Assembly (NCBI GenBank): GCA_029265085.1
Contig: JAJUJY010000036.1
Coordinates: forward strand, 1-30,866
Length of the DNA: 30,866 nt
Reading direction: 5' to 3'
From: Chloroflexota bacterium
GTDB taxonomy: Bacteria > Chloroflexota > Anaerolineae > Anaerolineales > Anaerolineaceae
The notes beneath the pieces were generated by a model. It did not search any database and had not been told where the DNA came from. It saw only the letters and a program-made list of their open reading frames with translations. The translations under genes and the position numbers were made by a program. Shown here piece by piece: positions 23,471-30,866 of this stretch (position 1 is the first letter of the stretch; each line of letters starts with the position of its first letter).

Positions 23471-26113
23471 ATGGATCCAATTTTGACCACAAAATTACAT
23501 ATTCCGCCCCAACGCGCTGATCTGGTCGGGCGGCCGCGCCTGATCGAACAACTTGATGCTGGTTTGAGTGAAGGGCGCAAGCTGACTCTTGCATCCGCCC
23601 CAGCGGGATATGGCAAAACCACCCTCGTGGTCGATTGGATTGCCCACCTGAAAGCAAACAAAATTAATTCCCAGCCAAAAATCGCCTGGCTTTCTCTCGA
23701 TGAACTTGATAACGACGCTGTCCGATTTATGCGCTATTTTCTGGCAGCGTTCCGTCACGTTGACGAGATGCTTGGTGTACAAGCTCAATCTTTATTGGAA
23801 ATGCCTGGCCCTTCGCCTCTTTCTACCCTGGTTGATTTTCTGCTCAACGATCTGGCAGTGATGGGGGAACATCTGGTGATTGTGCTGGATGATTATCACC
23901 TTATCACAAACCCGGATATCCATACCGCACTCGAATATTTCCTTGATCACCAACCCGCATCCACTCACCTGGTATTAACCACCCGCGCAGACCCGCCGCT
24001 GCCGCTGGCGCGTTTTCGCGTGCGCCGCCAGATGACCGAAATTCGCGCCCATGATTTGCGCTTTTTGGCGGAGGAAGCTCGCGCCTTGTTTGGATTGGCG
24101 AACCTGCCGTTGGCGGAACAAGCCTTGCGCGCTCTGGATGAACGCACCGAGGGTTGGGCAGCGGGTTTGCAATTGGCAGCCCTCGCTTTGCAGCGCCAGC
24201 CTGATCCGGCGGCCTTCATTGAAACTTTTCGCGGAAGTCATCGCTACGTATTGGATTATCTGGCCGGTGAGGTGATTGCTCAGCAAGATGCAGAAATGCG
24301 CGGCTTTCTGATGCAAACCGGCCTGCTCGCAAGTTTTAACGCGGAATTGTGCAGCGCGGTCACGGGGAGGAATGATTCTCAAACGGTTATCTCCCAGTTG
24401 GAGCAGTCCAATCTGTTCATTATTTCGCTCGATGATGAACGCCGTTGGTATCGCTACCATCATCTGTTTGCAGATTATTTGTGCAGTTTGTTAACCAAGC
24501 CGGAACAGGCTGCTCTTTATCACAAGGCTGCTGTCTGGCATGAAGCCAACGGTCTGACCGCGGAAGCTGTCCGATATGCGCTGGTTTGCGGTGACCTTCT
24601 ATTTGCGGCTGAGGTGATCGAGAGAGCTTTGGATGTCGATTCGACCTGGTCGGATGGCAATCTAACCCAACTGGCAGCCTGGCTTGAAGCCCTGCCAGGC
24701 TCCGTGATCCAGACCAGCCCGCGACTGGGACTGCATGCGGTGCGATTGTTATATCTCCAGGGGCGTTTTGACCAGGCACTTGCGCAGCTAAATCAAATTG
24801 AAAGCCTCCTGCCGTCCCAAATTACTCCGGCTGAAATTGAAGTGCTCTTGGCGATGATCGCGCTTTACCGGGGTGAGATTGCCGCCGTCTATGGAGAATT
24901 CCAGCGAGCAATTGACCTGATTCCTGCTGCGCTGGCACATATTTCTAGTGAAAATCACCAGATGTATGCCCGTGCCTTTTTTAGCCTGGGTCTGGCCTGT
25001 GAAAAGGTTGAACGAATTGCACAGGCGGAGGAGAATTACTTAAAATCCAGTGCTGAGGCGCGTCTTGCAGGGATTCTGTTTTTGGATATGCACGGCCTTT
25101 GTGCTGCCGCACAGGTCCAAATTGTTCAGGGACGGCTAAAGCAGGCTGAAAAAACCTGTCATGAAGCCATCCAACTGGCGAAAGGTGCGCTTTTGCCACC
25201 GCTTGGGTTGGCCTGGAATATTCTGGGGGCGATTGCGTTGGAGCGGAATGATCTACCATCCGCTGAAAAATATTTGCAGGACGGCATTGCCCTCGCTCGT
25301 CAGGGTGGTTTGCTGGATGATCTGATTGTAGGGCTGGCATCTTTAGGCAGGCTGCGCGCTTACCAGGGTGATCCGGTGGGAATGCAGACAGTGGTTGCTG
25401 AAGTTTTGTCCATTGTACAAATGGTTGGGATTCCGCGCGCCGAGCAGTTGGCCAATGCATACCTGGCTCGCTTTCAGCTATTTCTTGACCAGCGTGAAGC
25501 AGCGAAAGATTGGGCCGAAGGTTACCAATCCGCTCGCGCTGCGCCTTATAACGAGTTCGAGGAATTGACCCTGGTGCGGATCTTGCTCTCCTGCGGGGAA
25601 TTAGAATTAATTCCGGATATCCTTAATCCAATCCTGGAGAAGGCTGCCGCTGCCGGAAAAATGCAAACGTACATTGAGGTAATGAACCTGCTTGGAATTT
25701 ATCACTCTGCTCGCGGAGAGATCACCGCCGGGTTGAGATGGTTAGAAAAGTCGCTCGAATTGGCGGCAGATGAAGGGTATATCCGTATCTTTCTGGATGA
25801 AGGTGAGGCGTTGCTTGAACTGCTACCCAAATTGCGGCATGTTGCACCGAAGTTGGTGGACAGCATCTTGAACCAAAAATTGATTGAAACGCAATCTGCT
25901 CCCGCGCCCATTCATGATCTGGCTGATCCATTAAGTGAACAAGAAGTCAGGGTGTTAAAATTTATTGTGGCTGGGAAATCCAACGCTGAAATTGCCGAAG
26001 AGCTTGTGATCAGTGTCGGGACGGCCAAGTGGCACGTCCATAACGTTTTGCAAAAGTTGGGGGTTAACAACCGGCCGCAGGCGATAGCCCGCGCCCGCGA
26101 ATTGGGCTTTTAG
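23471..26113 (+). CDS. MalT-like LuxR-family STAND ATPase transcriptional regulator
   Basis: This 880-residue regulator begins with the MalT-type start L-T-T-K-L-H-I-P-P and R-P-R-L-I-E-Q-L. The Walker A motif A-P-A-G-Y-G-K-T-T has K49, and Walker B is L-V-I-V-L-D-D-Y-H. A winged-helix/arm region contains E-G-W-A-A-G-L-Q-L-A-A-L. A long TPR-like helical sensor domain spans roughly 400-790. The C-terminal LuxR HTH reads L-S-E-Q-E-V-R-V-L-K-F-I-V-A-G-K-S-N-A-E-I-A. Such proteins bind ATP plus an inducer, oligomerise and activate transcription. It follows the FAD gene by 35 nt but is more G/C-rich. ATG 23471 gives the canonical N-terminus, although the ribosome site is poor. Its targets are not evident; the adjacent redox pair or MFS exporter are candidates. 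Confidence 0.9.
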   Translation: MDPILTTKLHIPPQRADLVGRPRLIEQLDAGLSEGRKLTLASAPAGYGKTTLVVDWIAHLKANKINSQPKIAWLSLDELDNDAVRFMRYFLAAFRHVDEMLGVQAQSLLEMPGPSPLSTLVDFLLNDLAVMGEHLVIVLDDYHLITNPDIHTALEYFLDHQPASTHLVLTTRADPPLPLARFRVRRQMTEIRAHDLRFLAEEARALFGLANLPLAEQALRALDERTEGWAAGLQLAALALQRQPDPAAFIETFRGSHRYVLDYLAGEVIAQQDAEMRGFLMQTGLLASFNAELCSAVTGRNDSQTVISQLEQSNLFIISLDDERRWYRYHHLFADYLCSLLTKPEQAALYHKAAVWHEANGLTAEAVRYALVCGDLLFAAEVIERALDVDSTWSDGNLTQLAAWLEALPGSVIQTSPRLGLHAVRLLYLQGRFDQALAQLNQIESLLPSQITPAEIEVLLAMIALYRGEIAAVYGEFQRAIDLIPAALAHISSENHQMYARAFFSLGLACEKVERIAQAEENYLKSSAEARLAGILFLDMHGLCAAAQVQIVQGRLKQAEKTCHEAIQLAKGALLPPLGLAWNILGAIALERNDLPSAEKYLQDGIALARQGGLLDDLIVGLASLGRLRAYQGDPVGMQTVVAEVLSIVQMVGIPRAEQLANAYLARFQLFLDQREAAKDWAEGYQSARAAPYNEFEELTLVRILLSCGELELIPDILNPILEKAAAAGKMQTYIEVMNLLGIYHSARGEITAGLRWLEKSLELAADEGYIRIFLDEGEALLELLPKLRHVAPKLVDSILNQKLIETQSAPAPIHDLADPLSEQEVRVLKFIVAGKSNAEIAEELVISVGTAKWHVHNVLQKLGVNNRPQAIARARELGF

Positions 26114-26134
26114 TTCTGCCAGAAATGTCATTTC

Positions 26135-26157
26135 AGCCGCGTCAGCGGCTTTTTTAT
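26135..26157 (+). terminator. Rho-independent terminator after the MalT-like gene
   Basis: AGCCGC (26135-26140) and GCGGCT (26145-26150) form a perfect 6-bp stem with loop GTCA, followed by TTTTTT and more A/T. It lies about 20 nt after the regulator stop. It also argues against a start for the next gene at 26125, which would lie upstream of this hairpin. Confidence 0.88.
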
Positions 26158-26253
26158 TTAACCTACCCGGAAACCTACCCAGAGATAGGGGACAGAAGCC
26201 GGAGTGGGGAATATACTGTTGAGGTAATTACTACATATCAGGACTTCGTTTTT

Positions 26254-27549
26254 ATGAATACAACAATGACCAACAAAAACCCCATGTCACGGGTGATGTC
26301 TCTCCGTGATTTTCGCCTATTATTTGCCGGTTCTACTACATCCCTTCTCGGTGACCAGTTTGCTCTGATTGCCACACCCTGGCTGGTGCTTAAATTAACG
26401 GGTGATCCGCTGGCACTTGGAGTCGTACTGGCGTTGGAAGGATTTCCTCGCGCGATTTTTATGCTGGTGGGTGGCGCAGTAACGGACCGCCTCTCCCCGC
26501 GTAAAGTGATGCTGATTGCAGATTTCATTCGCCTGATATTAACAGGCTTGATGGTTTTTGCAATTTTCACAGGAACGGTGCAGATGTGGATGGTATATAC
26601 TTTCGCCCTTGGGTTTGGCCTTGTGGCCGGTTTTGCTGTGCCTGCGGCGAACAGTATTGTGCCAATGCTGGTGAAAGAGGATGATTTACAGGCGGGAAAC
26701 TCAATTATAATGGGGTCCAGCCAGCTGGTACAATTTGTAGGGCCGACCATTGCCGGTTTGCTGATCGGTAATTATTCTTCCTCGGCGTTGGGGATCGGCC
26801 TGGCTTTTGCTGTTGATGCAATCAGTTTTGCCATCTCTGCCGTTTGTTTGTGGGTCATGGGAGGTGGAAGGAGCCTGGTCAACAACGGTGAGAAGCAGCA
26901 GGAAAATATTTGGGCCTCTATTCTGGTGGGTGTCAAATATCTGTGGAGCAACGAGACTCTCCGGATGTTGTTCCTGATCCTGGCAGCGATTAATTTCCTT
27001 TTTACCGGCCCCTTGCTCGTCGGTATTCCAGTGCTGGCAGGTCAGTACCTACCTGAAGGAGCGGTCGCATTTGGCTTGTTGATGTCCGCTTTTGCGGGAG
27101 GAAGTCTGCTGGGTATCTTGCTGGCTGGTTCGCTTCCCCGCCCAAAGGGTAAAGGTATGAGCGCTTTTCTCATTTTCTTACTGGCTTCTTTTGGCACAGC
27201 TCTGGGCTTCTTTGGATTTATTCGTTCTACCTGGCTGGATTTTACCTTGATGTTGCTGCTTGGAGCTGGGAACGGCTATGTTGCGATCTTGATGTTTACC
27301 TGGATGCAAACCAACACCCCCAAAGATATGCTCGGACGCATGATGAGCATGGTAATGCTGGCAGGGAATGGGTTGGTTCCCATTTCGCAAGCGATTTCTG
27401 GTGCACTAATCAAGTGGAATCTTGAAATCCTTTTTATCGCTGCGGGTTTCTTAATAGTTCTGGTGGCTATCTGGGCAGCAATGCAGCCAGGACTAAAAAA
27501 ATTCAGTGAAGATTTAACTTCCGGAAAGCAAGCGTTGGCGAATGATTAG
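26254..27549 (+). CDS. MFS transporter (MFS_3/enterobactin-exporter-like)
   Basis: This is a 431-residue transporter with about 12 membrane helices. The N-terminus F-R-L-L-F-A-G-S-T-T-S-L-L-G-D-Q-F is typical of drug/siderophore exporters of the EntS/MFS_3 type, and the loop V-T-D-R-L-S-P-R-K-V-M between helices 2 and 3 matches G-x-L-x-D-R-x-x-R-R. The substrate is unknown. The open frame extends back to 26125, but that part spans the terminator and is not protein-like. ATG 26254 has A-G-G-A 10 nt upstream; ATGs at 26266 and 26284 are alternatives. The gene lies behind a MalT-like regulator that could control it, and is 88 nt from the ABC permease gene. Confidence 0.87.
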   Translation: MNTTMTNKNPMSRVMSLRDFRLLFAGSTTSLLGDQFALIATPWLVLKLTGDPLALGVVLALEGFPRAIFMLVGGAVTDRLSPRKVMLIADFIRLILTGLMVFAIFTGTVQMWMVYTFALGFGLVAGFAVPAANSIVPMLVKEDDLQAGNSIIMGSSQLVQFVGPTIAGLLIGNYSSSALGIGLAFAVDAISFAISAVCLWVMGGGRSLVNNGEKQQENIWASILVGVKYLWSNETLRMLFLILAAINFLFTGPLLVGIPVLAGQYLPEGAVAFGLLMSAFAGGSLLGILLAGSLPRPKGKGMSAFLIFLLASFGTALGFFGFIRSTWLDFTLMLLLGAGNGYVAILMFTWMQTNTPKDMLGRMMSMVMLAGNGLVPISQAISGALIKWNLEILFIAAGFLIVLVAIWAAMQPGLKKFSEDLTSGKQALAND

Positions 27550-27637
27550 TCCTTGTGCAATAAATATAAATCAAGACAAAGAATAGCGTAGAAACGATTC
27601 GTCTTATTGATAAATTTCAAATAGGTTGAGGTGACTG

Positions 27638-29956
27638 ATGTATTACCGAACGATCCGAAATGATATATTAAAAAACAAAGCGATCACACTGACGATCACA
27701 ATATTTGTTGCGGCTGCAGCCATGCTGGTTTCGCTGGCAGCAATCCTCGTGGTAAATCTTACGGGCGCAATTGATACGTTGATGAACCAGGCGAAGACAC
27801 CGCATTTCATGCAGATGCATTCAGGGGAAATGGATTTTGCCCGCCTATCAGCTTTTGTGGAACAACACAGCGAAATTGCTGAATATCAAGTGCTTGAATT
27901 TCTGAATATTGATGGGGCACAAATCATATTCAAAGAGGGGTCGCTAGCGGATAGTGTCCAGGATAATGGCTTCTCTGTGCAAAGCGAAAAATTTGATTAT
28001 TTGCTTGACCTCGACAGCAATATCGTCCGTGTGTCTGACGGGGAAATCTATGTGCCAATACCCTATATGCAGGAAGGCCTTGCAAAAGTTGGCGACAAGG
28101 TACAGGTGTCCGGAAAGGAATTTACCGTTGCGGGATTTCTTCGCGATTCACAGATGAACTCCCTGTTATCTTCTTCGAAGCGATTTCTGGTGAGCACAAA
28201 CGATTATGCAGAACTGAAAGGCTTTGGCAGTGTCGAGTATTTGATTGAATTCCGATTAAAGGATTTATCATCGCTGGGTGCATTTGAAACAGCATATGCT
28301 TCAGCAGGCCTGGAGGCGAACGGCCCGGCGATTACCTACCCGCTTTTCAAGACAATCAATGCGCTTTCCGATGGGATGATGATCGGGGTTATTTTACTGA
28401 TCAGTGCGCTGGTAGTTGCAATTGCCTTTTTATGCATCCGCTTCACGCTGCTGGCGAAAATTGAGGATGACTACCGCGAAATTGGGGTTTTGAAAGCCAT
28501 CGGGCTGCGAGTTTCCGACATCAAGAAAATCTACCTGGTTAAATATGCAGCAATCGCCGCTGCCGGTAGCATTCTCGGATTTGCACTCTCGTTTGTGTTT
28601 CGGGGCAAGCTGCTTGAAAATATCCGCCTTTATATGGGCGAAAGCGAGAACTCATCTTTGGCACTTCTTTTTGGATTGGTTGGCGTAGTGGTTGTATTCC
28701 TGGCAATCATTGCTTATGTGAACGGTGAGTTGCGGCGCTTTCGGAAAATATCCCCGGCCGAGGCGATCCGCTTTGGTGTTGCCCAGGAAAAAATTGCCGG
28801 CGCAAAACTTTTTCATCTGAGTACCAACCGGCTGATAGGTACAAATGTCTACCTTGGCATTCGAGATGTTCTTGCGCGGAAAAAAATCTACGCAACGATG
28901 CTTGCCGTGCTTGTCATCTCGGCCTTTATCATCATTGTTCCGCAAAATTTATACAAAACGATTTCCTCAAATAACTTCACCACCTATATGGGAATTGCGA
29001 ACAGCGATTTGCGTATAGATATACAGCAAACCGATCGAATTTCTGAGAAGGCTGCTGAAATTGCATCCGTGATGGAAAACGACGGCGCGATATCCCGATT
29101 TGTTGTGCTGACCACGAAAACATTCGCGGCAAAGCTGGCTGACGGCTCAGAAGAACGGATTAAGGTTGAATTGGGTGACCATTCGGTATTCCCGCTAACC
29201 TATACCAATGGGAAAGCACCAACAACAGCGAACGAAATCGCTCTTTCGGTGTTGAATGCCAATGAGATGGGCAAAACGGTGGGGGATGTCCTTCCTGTGA
29301 TCATCGCTGGGCAGGAGAAAATCCTCACGGTATCTGGTATCTATTCTGACGTTACCAACGGAGGTAAAACGGCTAAGGCTGTTTTTACGGATGAAACGGC
29401 AGACGTTATGTGGAGTGTAATCAACGCGGAGTTATCGGACCCATCCCTGGTCAATGAAAAAATTGCGGAATATGCAAACCAGTTCGAATTTTCCAAAGTC
29501 TCGAGTATTGACGAGTATATGGCTCAGACATACGGTTCGACTATTCGTTCCGTCGGGATGGCTTCGTATACCGCGATTGCGATTGCACTGACCATTACGG
29601 TCTTAGTTACCTTGTTGTTTATGAAAATGCTTGTTGTCAAAGACCGTTACGCAATTGCTGTGATGAAGGCGTTTGGATTCACCAACTCGGATATTAAAGA
29701 GCAGTATGTTGCCCGTTCGGTATTCGTTTTGATTGTTGGGGTTCTGATTGGCACACTGCTGGCAAACACGGTTGGTGAGATGCTCGCAGGACAGGTAATC
29801 GCCTCGTTTGGAGCAGCCTCGTTTAAGTTTGTGGTCGATCCGCTGGCAGCTTATTTGCTCAGCCCACTTTTGATGGTGGCATCGGTTCTTTTTGCAACCG
29901 CGATTGGTACATTGGATGCTGGAAAAATAAAAATATCGGAAAATATTAAGGAGTAG
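27638..29956 (+). CDS. ABC transporter permease, duplicated FtsX/MacB-type
   Basis: This 772-residue protein consists of two similar halves. Each has one N-terminal helix (about 20-42 and 418-438), a large extracytoplasmic domain, and three C-terminal helices (about 248-272, 298-320, 342-362; and 645-668, 690-715, 735-758), that is eight helices in all. E-I-G-V-L-K-A-I-G and A-V-M-K-A-F-G-F are the FtsX coupling motifs after the second and sixth helices. Such single-chain double permeases work with one ATPase in lipoprotein, peptide or antimicrobial efflux, or in mechanotransmission. It starts at ATG 27638 with G-A-G-G-T-G upstream, and is followed 4 nt later by the ATPase. Substrate unknown; no histidine kinase or response regulator is adjacent. 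Confidence 0.87.
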   Translation: MYYRTIRNDILKNKAITLTITIFVAAAAMLVSLAAILVVNLTGAIDTLMNQAKTPHFMQMHSGEMDFARLSAFVEQHSEIAEYQVLEFLNIDGAQIIFKEGSLADSVQDNGFSVQSEKFDYLLDLDSNIVRVSDGEIYVPIPYMQEGLAKVGDKVQVSGKEFTVAGFLRDSQMNSLLSSSKRFLVSTNDYAELKGFGSVEYLIEFRLKDLSSLGAFETAYASAGLEANGPAITYPLFKTINALSDGMMIGVILLISALVVAIAFLCIRFTLLAKIEDDYREIGVLKAIGLRVSDIKKIYLVKYAAIAAAGSILGFALSFVFRGKLLENIRLYMGESENSSLALLFGLVGVVVVFLAIIAYVNGELRRFRKISPAEAIRFGVAQEKIAGAKLFHLSTNRLIGTNVYLGIRDVLARKKIYATMLAVLVISAFIIIVPQNLYKTISSNNFTTYMGIANSDLRIDIQQTDRISEKAAEIASVMENDGAISRFVVLTTKTFAAKLADGSEERIKVELGDHSVFPLTYTNGKAPTTANEIALSVLNANEMGKTVGDVLPVIIAGQEKILTVSGIYSDVTNGGKTAKAVFTDETADVMWSVINAELSDPSLVNEKIAEYANQFEFSKVSSIDEYMAQTYGSTIRSVGMASYTAIAIALTITVLVTLLFMKMLVVKDRYAIAVMKAFGFTNSDIKEQYVARSVFVLIVGVLIGTLLANTVGEMLAGQVIASFGAASFKFVVDPLAAYLLSPLLMVASVLFATAIGTLDAGKIKISENIKE

Positions 29957-29960
29957 AAAG

Positions 29961-30725
29961 ATGAATACGGTCCTTACTTGTGAAAATATTGTCAAATCGT
30001 TTGGCGAGGGTGACGAAAAACGAAATGTTCTTGACGGTGTGTCCGTTGAAATAAAGCAGGGCGAATTTGTTGCCGTGATGGGCCCTTCCGGCTCGGGAAA
30101 ATCAACCTTGATGTATGCGTTGAGCGGCATGGATGACATTGACAGCGGGAAAGTTGCTTTTGATGGCAGTGATATTTCAAAACTCAAGGAAAATGAACTT
30201 GCTGATTTGCGCAGAACCAAAATGGGGTTTATTTTTCAGCAGCCCACTTTACTTAAAAATCTAAATATTCTTGATAACATCATTCTTCCGGCTATCCGCA
30301 ATAACCATGAAAAACCCGAAGTGATTACCCAAAAAGCAAGAACGTTGATGAAAATGGCAGGCATTGCGGAGCTTGAAAAACGGGATATTACCCAGGCTTC
30401 CGGCGGCCAGCTCCAGCGCGTGGGTATCTGCCGCGCCTTGATGAGCAATCCAAAAATTATTTTTGGAGATGAGCCCACAGGTGCTTTGAATTCGACATCA
30501 GCCAATGAAATTATGAGCCTGCTGGCAGAGATTCATAAAACCGGCACAACGATTATGCTGGTTACGCATGATATTAAAGTAGCTGCCAAAGCCGAGCGGG
30601 TGTTATTTATTTTTGACGGAAAGATCGCGGGAGAGTATGTGGCTGGGCCTTACAATGAAACCGGCGATGGCCTGAAAACCCGCGAAGAACGCCTCACTTC
30701 CTGGTTGGCTGAAATGAAATTCTGA
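29961..30725 (+). CDS. ABC transporter ATP-binding protein, MacB/LolD-type
   Basis: This 254-residue ATPase has Walker A G-P-S-G-S-G-K-S-T at 41-49 (K47), Q-loop F-I-F-Q-Q-P-T, signature A-S-G-G-Q-L-Q-R-V (Ala in place of the usual Leu), Walker B I-I-F-G-D-E-P-T-G-A-L and H-loop V-T-H-D. It pairs with the FtsX-type permease just upstream; A-A-G-G-A-G overlaps the permease stop and serves as the ribosome site. The final 40 residues extend slightly beyond the core domain. A strong terminator hairpin follows about 85 nt after the stop, closing the two-gene operon. Confidence 0.92.
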   Translation: MNTVLTCENIVKSFGEGDEKRNVLDGVSVEIKQGEFVAVMGPSGSGKSTLMYALSGMDDIDSGKVAFDGSDISKLKENELADLRRTKMGFIFQQPTLLKNLNILDNIILPAIRNNHEKPEVITQKARTLMKMAGIAELEKRDITQASGGQLQRVGICRALMSNPKIIFGDEPTGALNSTSANEIMSLLAEIHKTGTTIMLVTHDIKVAAKAERVLFIFDGKIAGEYVAGPYNETGDGLKTREERLTSWLAEMKF

Positions 30726-30810
30726 GGTTTGAAACCATGCCGGATCATCTTCCCCAACTGATCTGGGTAAGACAGGTAAAACGGCTGGCTGAAACCTGTT
30801 TTTCTAACCA

Positions 30811-30849
30811 AAAAATCATCCCAGTGTTTGATCGGCTGGGATGATTTTT
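30811..30849 (+). terminator. Strong terminator hairpin after the ABC operon (bidirectional capacity)
   Basis: AAAAATCATCCCAG (30811-30824) is perfectly complementary to CTGGGATGATTTTT (30836-30849), with an 11-nt loop. The left arm begins with an A-run and the right arm ends in a T-run that continues to about 30851, so it could act in both directions. A weaker stem (ACAGGT 30772-30777 with ACCTGT 30794-30799, then Ts) lies just before it. I see no gene in the remaining bases of the window. Confidence 0.85.
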
Positions 30850-30866
30850 TTATGTTGTATCGTTGG

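Noticed and set aside
23975..24463. 162-codon minus-strand frame inside the MalT-like gene
   Set aside because: Antisense shadow of a strongly conserved ATPase domain; its low-complexity composition mirrors the sense codons.
26125..26253. Upstream extension of the MFS exporter frame
   Set aside because: It covers the terminator of the preceding gene and has no transporter-like sequence; ATG 26254 leads directly into the usual N-terminus.
29603..30220. 205-codon minus-strand frame across the ABC permease/ATPase junction
   Set aside because: Complement of two well-supported genes including the Walker A motif; no ribosome site or family resemblance.
1..30866. rRNA, tRNA, insertion sequences, phage genes or replication origin
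   Set aside because: Looked for by eye on both strands; nothing convincing was seen, although a tRNA search was not computed.

Overview
The window reads as a mid-GC chromosomal segment of an anaerobic, fermentative, heterotrophic bacterium. I think Chloroflexota (Anaerolineae-like) is the best guess, from the mix of a MalT-type LuxR regulator, a GH38/GH5 glycan cluster, a UxaE-family epimerase, a small protein family I associate with that class, and a selenoprotein candidate. This placement is inference: no rRNA or tRNA gene is visible. Every confident gene is on the + strand.

Region 1 (1-6985) is a tightly packed peptide and D-amino-acid catabolic operon. It holds the end of an N-acyl-D-amino-acid deacylase, an M19 dipeptidase, an iron-sulfur L-serine dehydratase, an M32 carboxypeptidase, a PLP racemase and a CocE/S15-type hydrolase. 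Most junctions overlap or are a few bases apart. Region 2 (6995-18454) follows after only 9 nt with glycan genes: a GH5 hydrolase, a GPH-type sugar symporter, a GH38 alpha-mannosidase, a RarD permease, a fucose/arabinose-isomerase-like protein, an FGGY sugar kinase and a UxaE-family ketose epimerase. None of the enzymes shows a secretion signal, so imported glycosides or glycopeptides would be dismantled in the cytoplasm.

Region 3 (18455-20279) is the most interesting part. Behind a leader with three 22-bp-spaced direct repeats lie a small membrane protein, a 74-residue soluble protein and a GrdB/PrdB-family (glycine/betaine/D-proline reductase selenoprotein B) protein. The reading frame of that last gene is interrupted by one in-frame TGA at 19893-19895 and continues to a TAA at 20277-20279. 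The TGA sits where the family has a redox Cys/Sec, giving a U-P-V-C motif, and is followed at once by a strong hairpin suited to a bacterial SECIS. Standard gene calling splits this gene in two.

Region 4 (20280-26157) starts with a 608-nt gap containing a 14-bp palindrome and a terminator. Then come an A/T-richer pair of redox genes (an SDR and a phytoene-desaturase-like FAD protein) and a large MalT-like STAND/LuxR regulator ending in a clear terminator. Region 5 (26254-30866) holds an MFS exporter and a two-gene MacB/FtsX-type ABC transporter ending in a strong terminator hairpin.
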